NCBI GenBank assembly: GCA_021803885.1
Contig: JAJZKY010000359.1
Coordinates: 1 to 5,649 of the forward strand
Length of the DNA stretch: 5,649 nucleotides
Direction: 5' to 3'
DNA from: Planctomycetota bacterium
Lineage (GTDB): Bacteria; Planctomycetota; Phycisphaerae; WQYP01; JAJZKY01
Shown one piece after another: positions 1 to 4,720 of this stretch (position 1 is its first letter; each line of letters opens with the position of its first letter). The translations under genes were made by a program, and so were the position numbers. Below the pieces are notes generated by a model. That model saw nothing but the letters and a program-made list of their open reading frames with translations. It ran no database searches and had not been told where the DNA came from.

Positions 1-336
1 GTGGTGGTGAGGGGACAGTTGCGGGCGGAAGAAGATGCCGCGCCAAAGCTTGCGCTGTCTTCGATTCAGCCGCTGGACGATGTGAAGGTGAAGCTGCCGG
101 GAAATGTGCGGATCAAGATTCCGCTGGACCGGGTGGGCGAAGCAGGACTGGCCGAGCTGAAGGAACTGATTGCCGGAGCTCCCGGACCGGGGCGGCTGAT
201 GCTGAACCTGGAAAAGAAGGGCGAGTTTTGCGTGGTGCTGGAGCCGGCAGAGGGGTTTGCCGTGACGGCGGACCGAGCTTTTATCGAGCGGGCCGAGGCG
301 CTGCTGGGGCGCGGGATGGTGCAGGCGCTGGATTGA
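1..336 (+). CDS. dnaE: DNA polymerase III alpha subunit, C-terminal fragment
   Basis: This is the last 111 codons of the catalytic subunit of the replicative DNA polymerase, in frame 1 and ending at TGA 334-336. The window begins inside the gene, so the GTG at position 1 is an internal valine codon and not a start. The visible part corresponds to the C-terminal domain beyond the OB fold in type-1 DnaE: a VRIKIPLDRV strand, a GLAELKELI helix, a LMLNLEKKGEFCVVLEP beta pair, and a closing helix with the LLGRGMVQALD ending typical of bacterial DnaE. No polymerase active-site residues are in view. This part of DnaE contacts the tau subunit in E. coli; whether that holds here is inference. The next gene, accA, follows after 58 bases with no hairpin terminator between them, so co-transcription is possible. 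The assignment rests on recalled family resemblance of a short, variable region. Confidence 0.82.
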   Translation: MVVRGQLRAEEDAAPKLALSSIQPLDDVKVKLPGNVRIKIPLDRVGEAGLAELKELIAGAPGPGRLMLNLEKKGEFCVVLEPAEGFAVTADRAFIERAEALLGRGMVQALD

Positions 337-377
337 GGATCGGGGTGACGGGGCAGCGGGCGGGCAGGCAATTCTTT

Positions 378-383
378 TACAAT
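378..383 (+). promoter_or_regulatory. Possible -10 element before accA
   Basis: TACAAT matches the sigma70 -10 consensus at five of six positions and sits in an AT-rich patch (TTCTTTTACAATCA) between dnaE and accA. No good -35 hexamer lies 16-18 bases upstream. A start site about seven bases downstream would leave a leader of only a few bases before ATG 395, so any transcript from here would be nearly leaderless. Confidence 0.35.
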
Positions 384-394
384 CAGTGGGAGTT

Positions 395-1243
395 ATGAGC
401 GAACCAACAGCGACGAATCCCGCGGTGGTACAAGAGCCGGTTCCTGAGGCATGGGTCAAGACGGAACTGGCGCGGCATCCGCAAAGGCCTGATCCGCTGG
501 CATTTATCGAGCGGATGTTCACGGACGTGAGCCAGATTTACGGCGACCGTGCGTTTGGGGACGATCCGGCGATGTTTTGCGCGATGGCGCGTTTGGACGG
601 CGAAGAGGTGATGGTGATTGCCAACCTCAAGGGCCGCTCGACGAAGGAAAAAGTGCATCGGAAGTTCGGGATGCCTGATCCGGAGGGTTATCGGAAGGCG
701 CTGCGGGCGATGAAGCTGGCAGAGAAATTCGGGCGTCCGGTGCTGACGTTCATCGACCTGATGGGCGCGAATCCGGGCCTGGGCGCGGAAGAGCGAGGGC
801 AGGCTGAAGCCATAGCGCGCAATCTGCTGGAGATGTCGCGGCTGCGGATTCCGACGATTGCGACGATTACGGGCGAAGGCGGCTCGGGCGGAGCGCTGGC
901 GCTGGCAGTCACGGATCGGGTGCTGATGCTGGAAAAGGCGATCTACTCGGTGATTTCGCCGGAAGCGTGTGCGTCCATCATGTGGCGTGATGCTTCCAAG
1001 CGTGCGCAGGCTGCGGCGGCGCTGAAGGCGACGGCCGACGGGGTGAAATCGGTGAAGTGCCTCGACGATGTTGTTCCGGAACCGGAGGGCGGCGCGCATA
1101 CCAATCCGGGTGAGGCTGCCCGACTGCTGGCCGAGAGGCTGCATCTACATTTGGAAGAACTAAAGGCGCTCCCGGTGGAAGAGCTTCTGCAGCGGCGGTA
1201 CGAGAAGTTTCGGAATATCGCCCAGTTTTATACTGCCGAATAA
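395..1243 (+). CDS. accA: Acetyl-CoA carboxylase carboxyltransferase subunit alpha, short and divergent
   Basis: AccA pairs with AccD in the cytoplasmic carboxyltransferase that moves the carboxyl group from biotin on AccB to acetyl-CoA, giving malonyl-CoA for fatty acid synthesis. From ATG 395 the protein has 282 residues. Family landmarks run in order: ELARHPQRP (24-32), YGDRAFGDD (49-57), KGRSTKEKVHRKFGMPDPEGYRKA (79-102, cited as a region), GAEERGQAEAIARNL (130-144), GEGGSGGALAL (160-170), YSVISPEACASIMW (184-197) and VPEPEGGAHTNP (227-238). Two things are odd. The near-invariant DTPGAYPG segment reads DLMGANPG (121-128), and GCASI reads ACASI. The N-terminus is also about 50 residues shorter than E. 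coli AccA (319 residues) and lacks its leading helical segment. ATG 395 is preferred to GTG 386 because the only SD-like bases (GGGAG, 388-392) lie between the two. CPBP protease follows nine bases after the stop, in the same frame. A second, more typical AccA elsewhere in the genome is possible. Confidence 0.9.
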   Translation: MSEPTATNPAVVQEPVPEAWVKTELARHPQRPDPLAFIERMFTDVSQIYGDRAFGDDPAMFCAMARLDGEEVMVIANLKGRSTKEKVHRKFGMPDPEGYRKALRAMKLAEKFGRPVLTFIDLMGANPGLGAEERGQAEAIARNLLEMSRLRIPTIATITGEGGSGGALALAVTDRVLMLEKAIYSVISPEACASIMWRDASKRAQAAAALKATADGVKSVKCLDDVVPEPEGGAHTNPGEAARLLAERLHLHLEELKALPVEELLQRRYEKFRNIAQFYTAE

Positions 1244-1252
1244 CCTTATCCG

Positions 1253-2509
1253 ATGACTGCCTCTGCGGAGATGCATGTGAGTATGTTTGACCGTCTGCGG
1301 GCGATGGGCTGGGTTGTGATTGCCGTGGTTTACTATTTGCTGGCCGAGAGGCTGGCAGCCACCTCGGCAAGCGGACTGGCGAGCGGCGCATGGGAAGAAC
1401 TGCTGTATCGAGTATTCCTGCTGTTTTTGCTGATTATTGGCTACGCTGCGATGGGATACATGAGCGAGCGCCAGCAGCATCCGGTGCGGGCGATGGGCCT
1501 GGGCCGACGGGATGGATGGGGACGCGAGATTGGGCTGGGCGCGGCGATGGGCTGGGGCGGCATGGTGGCCTGTGTGCTCCCGATTGCGCTGGCCGGTGGG
1601 CTGTATGTCTCCTGGCTGTGGAGCTGGTCTCATTTTGGCCGGATGTTTCTGGACATTGCGACGCTGGCCGCGGCGGCGCTGGCCGAAGAGGTGGCGTTTC
1701 GTGGGTATCCTTTCCAACGGTTGATTGATGCGACCGGACCGGTGACGGCAACTTTTCTGGCGGCGTTCGCGTTCGGGTTGATTCATGTGGGGAATCCTGA
1801 CGCCTCCGCGGCGAGCATGCTGACGACGGTGCTGGCGGGTTGGCTGCTGGCGTTGGCCTATCTGCGGACGCGGGCTCTGTGGGTGGGATTCGGTCTCCAC
1901 TTTGCATGGAATGCGACGATGGGGATTCTATTCGGGCTGCCGATCAGCGGGCTGACACAGTTTTCGCCGCTGATCCGGTCAGATACGTGGGGGCCGATCT
2001 GGCTGACGGGTGACGGATACGGCCCGGAGGGCGGAGCGATTGCGATCCTAGTGCTGCTGGCGTTGCTGATTGTGATGATGGTGGTGACGCGAGACCTGAG
2101 CTACAAGTATGCGCAGCCGGTGGTCGTGCCGGGAGGGATTCCGGTGGACCTTGATGCGCTGGCACGACGCCAGCACGAGGCAGCGATGGGGACGACAGCT
2201 CCCGCGCAGCCTGCGCTGGTGCAGATCGGCGGAGTACCGAATACAGTGACGCCGCGGACGATGCCGCCCGCAGAGGGTGCGAGCCATACCTGGGAGCCGG
2301 GACGAAGCGTTCCGGTGCAGGCCGACGCCGGGGTTGTAGGGCAGCCAACCGACGGGGAGACAGCCGAGCCAACGGCGGCGAGCGTGCCGGAGGGTCATGT
2401 GGCCGACGCCGCGGAAGCGGCGCTAAAGACGGGCGAAGAACGCGGGGGACAGGCGGGTGAGCCTGGGCCGGTTCCGGGGCAGGCGCCGGATGAAAAGAAC
2501 GAGCCGTAA
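1253..2509 (+). CDS. CPBP family intramembrane glutamic protease with disordered C-terminal tail
   Basis: This is a 418-residue inner-membrane protein of the CPBP (Abi/Rce1-like) family. The family signatures are visible: EEVAFR (145-150, the EExxxR motif with the catalytic glutamate pair), FGLIH (174-178, FxxxH) and HFAWN (216-220, HxxxN). Hydrophobic stretches that could span the membrane lie near residues 18-30, 52-68, 97-120, 132-146, 163-179, 187-203, 208-228 and 262-278. After residue 280 come about 138 residues rich in Pro, Gly, Ala, Glu and Thr with no predicted fold, ending PDEKNEP; CPBP proteins usually end soon after the core. The substrate is unknown: family members process prenylated proteins or bacteriocin-type peptides, or act in immunity, and none can be chosen from this context. 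The start is uncertain: ATG 1253 has no clear SD, while in-frame ATGs at 1271 and 1283 follow GGAG (1267-1270) at zero and 12 bases. The accA stop is four codons upstream in the same frame, so the two genes are probably co-transcribed. Confidence 0.9.
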   Translation: MTASAEMHVSMFDRLRAMGWVVIAVVYYLLAERLAATSASGLASGAWEELLYRVFLLFLLIIGYAAMGYMSERQQHPVRAMGLGRRDGWGREIGLGAAMGWGGMVACVLPIALAGGLYVSWLWSWSHFGRMFLDIATLAAAALAEEVAFRGYPFQRLIDATGPVTATFLAAFAFGLIHVGNPDASAASMLTTVLAGWLLALAYLRTRALWVGFGLHFAWNATMGILFGLPISGLTQFSPLIRSDTWGPIWLTGDGYGPEGGAIAILVLLALLIVMMVVTRDLSYKYAQPVVVPGGIPVDLDALARRQHEAAMGTTAPAQPALVQIGGVPNTVTPRTMPPAEGASHTWEPGRSVPVQADAGVVGQPTDGETAEPTAASVPEGHVADAAEAALKTGEERGGQAGEPGPVPGQAPDEKNEP

Positions 2510-2650
2510 GGGAGCGGGTTTCACTGGGAACAGGGCGGTTTCGGTGCTGTGTTGCCGGGCCGGCTTCGTGTAAACTTACGGAAGCGAAACTGTCGTTCTT
2601 CCCGGGCGAACCCTGCTCATCTCAGGCGAAATCCAGAAGAATCCAGGCTG

Positions 2651-2678
2651 TTCTGAGCCTGCCCGAAGGGCAAGGCCG
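2651..2678. repeat. Small hairpin, possible dispersed intergenic repeat
   Basis: TGCCC and GGGCA (2660-2664 and 2668-2672) pair around a GAA loop, and flanking GCC and GGC extend the stem past one bulged A. The string CTGAGCCTGCCCGAAGGGC resembles a short palindromic motif (CTGAGCCTGTCGAAGGG type) that recurs between genes in many bacterial genomes. Only one copy is in this window, so repeat status is inference from recalled resemblance. Confidence 0.35.
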
Positions 2679-2704
2679 CGCAGAGATTGCGTCCAGTTTC
2701 TGTT

Positions 2705-2711
2705 AGGAGAG
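2705..2711 (+). promoter_or_regulatory. Ribosome binding site of the zinc ribbon gene
   Basis: AGGAGAG lies seven bases before ATG 2719. It is the best-placed Shine-Dalgarno sequence on the plus strand of this window and supports both the start and the reality of this short gene. Confidence 0.8.
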
Positions 2712-2718
2712 ATTTGTT

Positions 2719-2898
2719 ATGGCCAAGATTGCCAAGACCGCAGACCGTAAGAAGGTGATGGACACGACGAAGAGCACGGATTGTCCGAAGTGCTCGAAGC
2801 CGACCCGGATTGTGAAGCGCGTGAAGGACCGTGAGCGCGGGATTCCGGGTGGTGTGTACATTTCCTGCTCGGCCTGCGAATTTTACGAGAAGCTCTAA
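2719..2898 (+). CDS. Small four-cysteine zinc ribbon protein, 59 residues
   Basis: I do not recognise a named family. The product begins MAKIAKTADRKKVMDTTKST and is basic, with about ten lysines. It has two CxxC pairs, CPKC (Cys22, Cys25) and CSAC (Cys50, Cys53), spaced as in a zinc ribbon. Between them lies a charged stretch KRVKDRERGIPGGVYI (33-48). The CPKC...G-VYISCSAC pattern loosely resembles the C-terminal zinc fingers of bacterial topoisomerase I and some small ribosomal or nucleic-acid-binding ribbons, so RNA or DNA binding is a reasonable guess but no more. Evidence for a real gene: a strong SD seven bases upstream, four correctly paired cysteines, lysine coded consistently by AAG, and a strong hairpin terminator 22 bases after TAA 2896-2898. 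It appears to be a single-gene unit. The narrow codon choice hints at high expression. The ribosomal protein L33 cysteine form was considered, but the sequence around the cysteines does not match. Confidence 0.85.
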   Translation: MAKIAKTADRKKVMDTTKSTDCPKCSKPTRIVKRVKDRERGIPGGVYISCSACEFYEKL

Positions 2899-2920
2899 GA
2901 GCGCAAAGAAGTCTCAAGAA

Positions 2921-2948
2921 GAAATGCCCGGTTTCGGCCGGGCATTTC
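2921..2948. terminator. Bidirectional hairpin terminator
   Basis: GAAATGCCCGG (2921-2931) pairs perfectly with CCGGGCATTTC (2938-2948) around a six-base TTTCGG loop: an 11-bp, GC-rich stem. Plus-strand reading continues TGTTTCTGG; minus-strand reading continues TTCTTGAGAC after the terminal TTTC of the stem, so both sides have a partial T-rich tail. It sits between the converging zinc ribbon and pyrF genes and probably serves both. Confidence 0.85.
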
Positions 2949-2983
2949 TGTTTCTGGAGACGGCTTCTGCGGGGCGCTCGCGA

Positions 2984-3707
2984 TCAGCGAGTGGCGGAGG
3001 CGATGTCGTCGAGGATGGCGGCGGCGGCAGCAGCCGGATCGGTGGCCTGGGCGATGGGACGGCCAACGACGAGGAAGTCAGCCCCGGCAGCGATGGCCGA
3101 TGCGGGTGTTGCGACACGCTTCTGGTCGCCGATGGCGGCTCCGGCGGGGCGGATGCCGGGGATGACGAGGGTGGATTCAGGGAAGGACGCGCGGGTGGAG
3201 GCAAGTTCTTCGGCGCTGCAGACAAAGCCTCGAATGCCGGAGTTCCATGCCACGGAAGCGAGGCGAGCGACCTGGGCGGCGGGAAGATCGGGAACCCCGA
3301 CGGCGTTGAGTTGCGCTAAGTCCATACTGGTCAATACGGTAACGGCGAGAAGTTGAGGCGGTCCGGAAAGGCCGGAGGCTGCGGCTGCGGCAGCTTCGAG
3401 CATGGCCGGGCCTCCGCTAGCGTGGAGGGTGAGGAGCTTTGCTCCAGCAGCCGAGGCAGTGCGGACGGCTCCGGCGACGGTGTTGGGGATGTCGTGGAGT
3501 TTGAGATCCAGGAAGACGTTGAAGCCACGGCCAGCGAGAGTGGCGACGATCTTAGGCCCCTCGGCAATGAAAAGTTCGAGGCCGACTTTGACCCAGCGGC
3601 AGGTTTGGCCGAGGCGCTCCGTGAGGGAGAGCGCAGAGGCGGCGTCGGGGAAGTCCAGAGCGACGATGGGGCGGTCCTGGGGGGGGCTTCGGCGCAGAAT
3701 GGGTCAA
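2984..3707 (-). CDS. pyrF: Orotidine 5'-phosphate decarboxylase, frame broken at a C8 run near the start
   Basis: PyrF makes UMP from orotidine 5'-phosphate, the last step of pyrimidine synthesis, in the cytoplasm. One minus-strand frame, open from TGA at 3706-3704 to TGA 2986-2984, encodes nearly the whole enzyme: DRPIVALDFPDA, WVKVGLELF, FLDLKLHDIPNTV and, near the end, GADFLVVGRPI. It has no ATG, GTG or TTG before ATG 3403, which would remove the active site. In the neighbouring frame TTG 3707-3705 follows a GAGGAG ribosome site (3718-3713) by five bases and reads into eight C's (plus-strand G's 3679-3686). Deleting one C joins the two, giving 240 residues, the usual PyrF length, beginning MTHSAPKPPQDRPIVALDFP. 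In that numbering the catalytic set is Asp18, Lys40, Asp67, Lys69 and Asp72, with Gly215-Arg216 binding phosphate; all are present. No other damage is seen, so sequencing error, recent mutation or slippage is likelier than an old pseudogene. The rlpA-like gene upstream is separated by a terminator. Confidence 0.88.
3679..3686 (-). repeat. C8 homopolymer (G8 on plus strand) at the pyrF frame break
   Basis: Eight identical bases lie at codons 8-10 of pyrF. Seven would keep the frame from the TTG start into the conserved enzyme; eight do not. Runs of this length are prone to replication or transcription slippage and to indel errors in sequencing. Confidence 0.9.
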
Positions 3708-3712
3708 GTGTG

Positions 3713-3718
3713 CTCCTC
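3713..3718 (-). promoter_or_regulatory. Ribosome binding site that decides the pyrF start
   Basis: Minus-strand GAGGAG lies five bases before TTG 3707-3705. It makes TTG the likely start. The only in-frame alternatives without a frameshift would be ATT 3700 or CTG 3697, which are rare start codons with 12 to 15 bases of spacing. Confidence 0.7.
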
Positions 3719-3766
3719 GGGAAAGTGATCGGAGTCGGGCCGGTAAAGACTCCACCAAAATGATAA

Positions 3767-3797
3767 AGGCGGAACGGGTCGAATCACCGTTCCGCCT
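3767..3797 (-). terminator. Intrinsic terminator of the rlpA-like gene
   Basis: AGGCGGAACGG (3767-3777) and CCGTTCCGCCT (3787-3797) form an 11-bp perfect stem with a nine-base loop. On the minus strand the stem is followed by TTATCATTTTGG, a broken T-rich tail. It begins 21 bases after the rlpA-like stop and would uncouple that gene from pyrF. Confidence 0.8.
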
Positions 3798-3818
3798 GAT
3801 TGCTACCGCCGATTGAGA

Positions 3819-4337
3819 TTATCCCTGGGGATTCGGTGGGTAGGAAACTTTGGCTAGTTCTGCGCCGGATTGGATCAGGTCAATGCGTACACGGGCGAGG
3901 CCTTCTTTACGCATGCCGAGTTGTCTTGCAGCCGCATAGGAGAGGTCGATGACGCGGCTTTCGGGGACCGGGCCACGGTCATTTACGCGCAGTACGACCG
4001 ACTTATGGTTCTGCAGGTTGGTGACGCGCACCAGTGATCCGAGTGGGAGCGTCCGGTGAGCACAGGTGAGATCGTGCATGTTGAAGGTCTGGCCGCTGGC
4101 TGTTTCCCTGCCCTGGAAGTCTGGACCGTACCAAGAGGCGATGCCAACCTGATGCCAGGCATGACCATCATTTGTGTTCTGTGCGGCGGCCTTGACCGCT
4201 GCTGCCTCAAGCGAGGGGTTAAGGATGGAGGTGGAAGCTTTGACTCCCGCGAAACTCACAATGAAAACGAGCGCGGCGCCAAGAGGGTGCAGATGTCGTC
4301 GTTTGCCAAGTTTGAGTATTTTATCGATAGGAACCAT
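3819..4337 (-). CDS. RlpA-like septal ring lytic transglycosylase family protein (double-psi beta-barrel)
   Basis: This is a 172-residue exported protein. The N-terminus has basic residues (KLGKRRHLHP, 9-18) then a hydrophobic stretch (19-31) ending GVKAS, which fits a signal peptide or membrane anchor; no lipobox cysteine is seen. The RlpA core covers about residues 64-155: GIASWYGPDFQGRETASGQTF (65-85, cited as a region), AHRTLPLGSLVRVTN (93-107) and VNDRGPVPESRVIDLS (118-133). P. aeruginosa RlpA cleaves naked glycan strands using a Glu, a His and an Asp. By spacing, His94 and Asp120 are kept while the glutamate position (11 residues before the His) is Gln83, so activity is doubtful. Glu78 in GRET is nearby but five residues away. 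No C-terminal SPOR domain is present, so septal targeting by that route is not expected. ATG 4337 follows AAGGAGG (4347-4341) by three bases, and the frame closes upstream at TGA 4382-4380. A promoter lies just upstream and a terminator downstream, so it is probably monocistronic. Confidence 0.9.
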   Translation of the reverse strand: MVPIDKILKLGKRRHLHPLGAALVFIVSFAGVKASTSILNPSLEAAAVKAAAQNTNDGHAWHQVGIASWYGPDFQGRETASGQTFNMHDLTCAHRTLPLGSLVRVTNLQNHKSVVLRVNDRGPVPESRVIDLSYAAARQLGMRKEGLARVRIDLIQSGAELAKVSYPPNPQG

Positions 4338-4353
4338 ACTCCTCCTTCGGCAG

Positions 4354-4383
4354 ATTTTACCCGAGCGGTAAACTCTAAGTCAA
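4354..4383 (-). promoter_or_regulatory. Sigma70-type promoter of the rlpA-like gene
   Basis: On the minus strand TTGACT (4383-4378) and TAAAAT (4359-4354) each match consensus at five of six positions and are 18 bases apart. Transcription would begin near 4347, just at the ribosome binding site, giving a leader of about ten bases. Confidence 0.75.
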
Positions 4384-4418
4384 ACTACGCCATGAATTTA
4401 GCAAAACTCCCAAGGGTT

Positions 4419-4447
4419 CATAATGTAACATTCAGTGTTACATTATG
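4419..4447. promoter_or_regulatory. Perfect 12-bp inverted repeat, likely operator
   Basis: CATAATGTAACA (4419-4430) and TGTTACATTATG (4436-4447) are exact reverse complements separated by TTCAG, giving the core TGTAACA-N5-TGTTACA. A partial third half-site, AGTTACATATTG, lies at 4460-4471, 24 bases from the second arm and matching it at 9 of 12 positions. The centre is about 86 bases upstream of the predicted rlpA start of transcription. The AT-rich arms and lack of a T-tail argue for protein binding and against a terminator. The regulator is unknown. Confidence 0.65.
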
Positions 4448-4706
4448 TGTAATTGAAGAAGTTACATATTGGGGGCGTCGACGTAAAGCCTTCCCGACAA
4501 ACGGAAGTGGGAGGGCTGTTTTTGAGATGGCAGGGGCGCGCGATGGGTGGTCTGCCGGAGGGTCAGATAAGCCGAAAACGGAAGCGAGATGGTCTTTTGC
4601 AGGAAGAGGGGCTCGGAGGCGCAGAAAGCGGGACGAACCTCCGAGACTCGGGGGGACGGCATGTAAGTGACTGATTTGGTGTGGTTAATTTGGCATGGTG
4701 TTGCTG

Positions 4707-4712
4707 TATAAC
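4707..4712 (+). promoter_or_regulatory. Possible -10 element before the GT39 gene
   Basis: TATAAC matches the -10 consensus at five of six positions, but no -35 hexamer is well spaced. A transcript from here would start at or within a few bases of ATG 4721 and would lose most of the GGGAGG ribosome site at 4713-4718. Confidence 0.35.
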
Positions 4713-4720
4713 GGGAGGAT

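Larger units (their letters stand above)
2510..2718. other. Intergenic region before the zinc ribbon gene
   Basis: No coding signal is seen in these 209 bases. A TAAACT hexamer at 2571-2576 could be a -10 element but has no convincing partner at -35 (TTGCCG at 2552-2557 is only 13 bases away). A small hairpin repeat lies at 2657-2678. The last 14 bases hold the ribosome binding site of the next gene. No obvious terminator follows the CPBP gene. Confidence 0.5.
4338..4720. other. Divergent intergenic region, 383 bases
   Basis: This separates the minus-strand rlpA-like gene from the plus-strand GT39 gene. The part nearest rlpA (4340-4470) is AT-rich and holds its promoter and a palindromic operator-like site. 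The part from about 4471 to 4700 returns to high GC and shows no convincing gene. It contains a possible hairpin (CTCGGAGG 4612-4619 with CCTCCGAG 4638-4645, 18-base loop). A 73-codon plus-strand frame here, from TTG 4453, has no SD or recognisable motif and is not called. Confidence 0.7.

Noticed and set aside
383..1144. 253-codon minus-strand open frame opposite accA
   Set aside because: It is the antisense shadow of a clear AccA; its translation is Arg/His-rich with no motif, as GC-rich codon bias produces.
1229..1234. TATACT as a promoter for the CPBP gene
   Set aside because: It is a good -10 match but lies within the accA coding end, with no -35 partner and only nine bases between the genes; co-transcription is simpler.
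2831..3319. 162-codon plus-strand frame over the zinc ribbon end, terminator and pyrF
   Set aside because: It runs through a strong terminator and opposite pyrF, with Gly/Ser-rich translation and no motif.
2984..3403. pyrF starting at ATG 3403 (139 residues)
   Set aside because: This would omit Asp18, Lys40 and the DLKLHD catalytic block, all encoded in the same open frame immediately upstream.
3695..3700. ATT or CTG as an unshifted pyrF start
   Set aside because: Both are rare start codons with poor spacing from the GAGGAG site; the TTG plus one-base slip explains the layout better, though ATT cannot be excluded.
4419..4447. The palindrome as a transcription terminator
   Set aside because: The stem is AT-rich, no T-run follows on either strand, and it lies upstream of both flanking genes and not after one.
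4056..4670. 204-codon plus-strand frame crossing the rlpA-like gene and the intergenic region
   Set aside because: It overlaps the RlpA-like gene antisense, runs through its promoter and the palindrome, and has no recognisable domain.
4453..4674. 73-codon plus-strand frame starting at TTG in the intergenic region
   Set aside because: Rare start, no Shine-Dalgarno, no hydrophobic core or motif, and composition like random GC-rich sequence.
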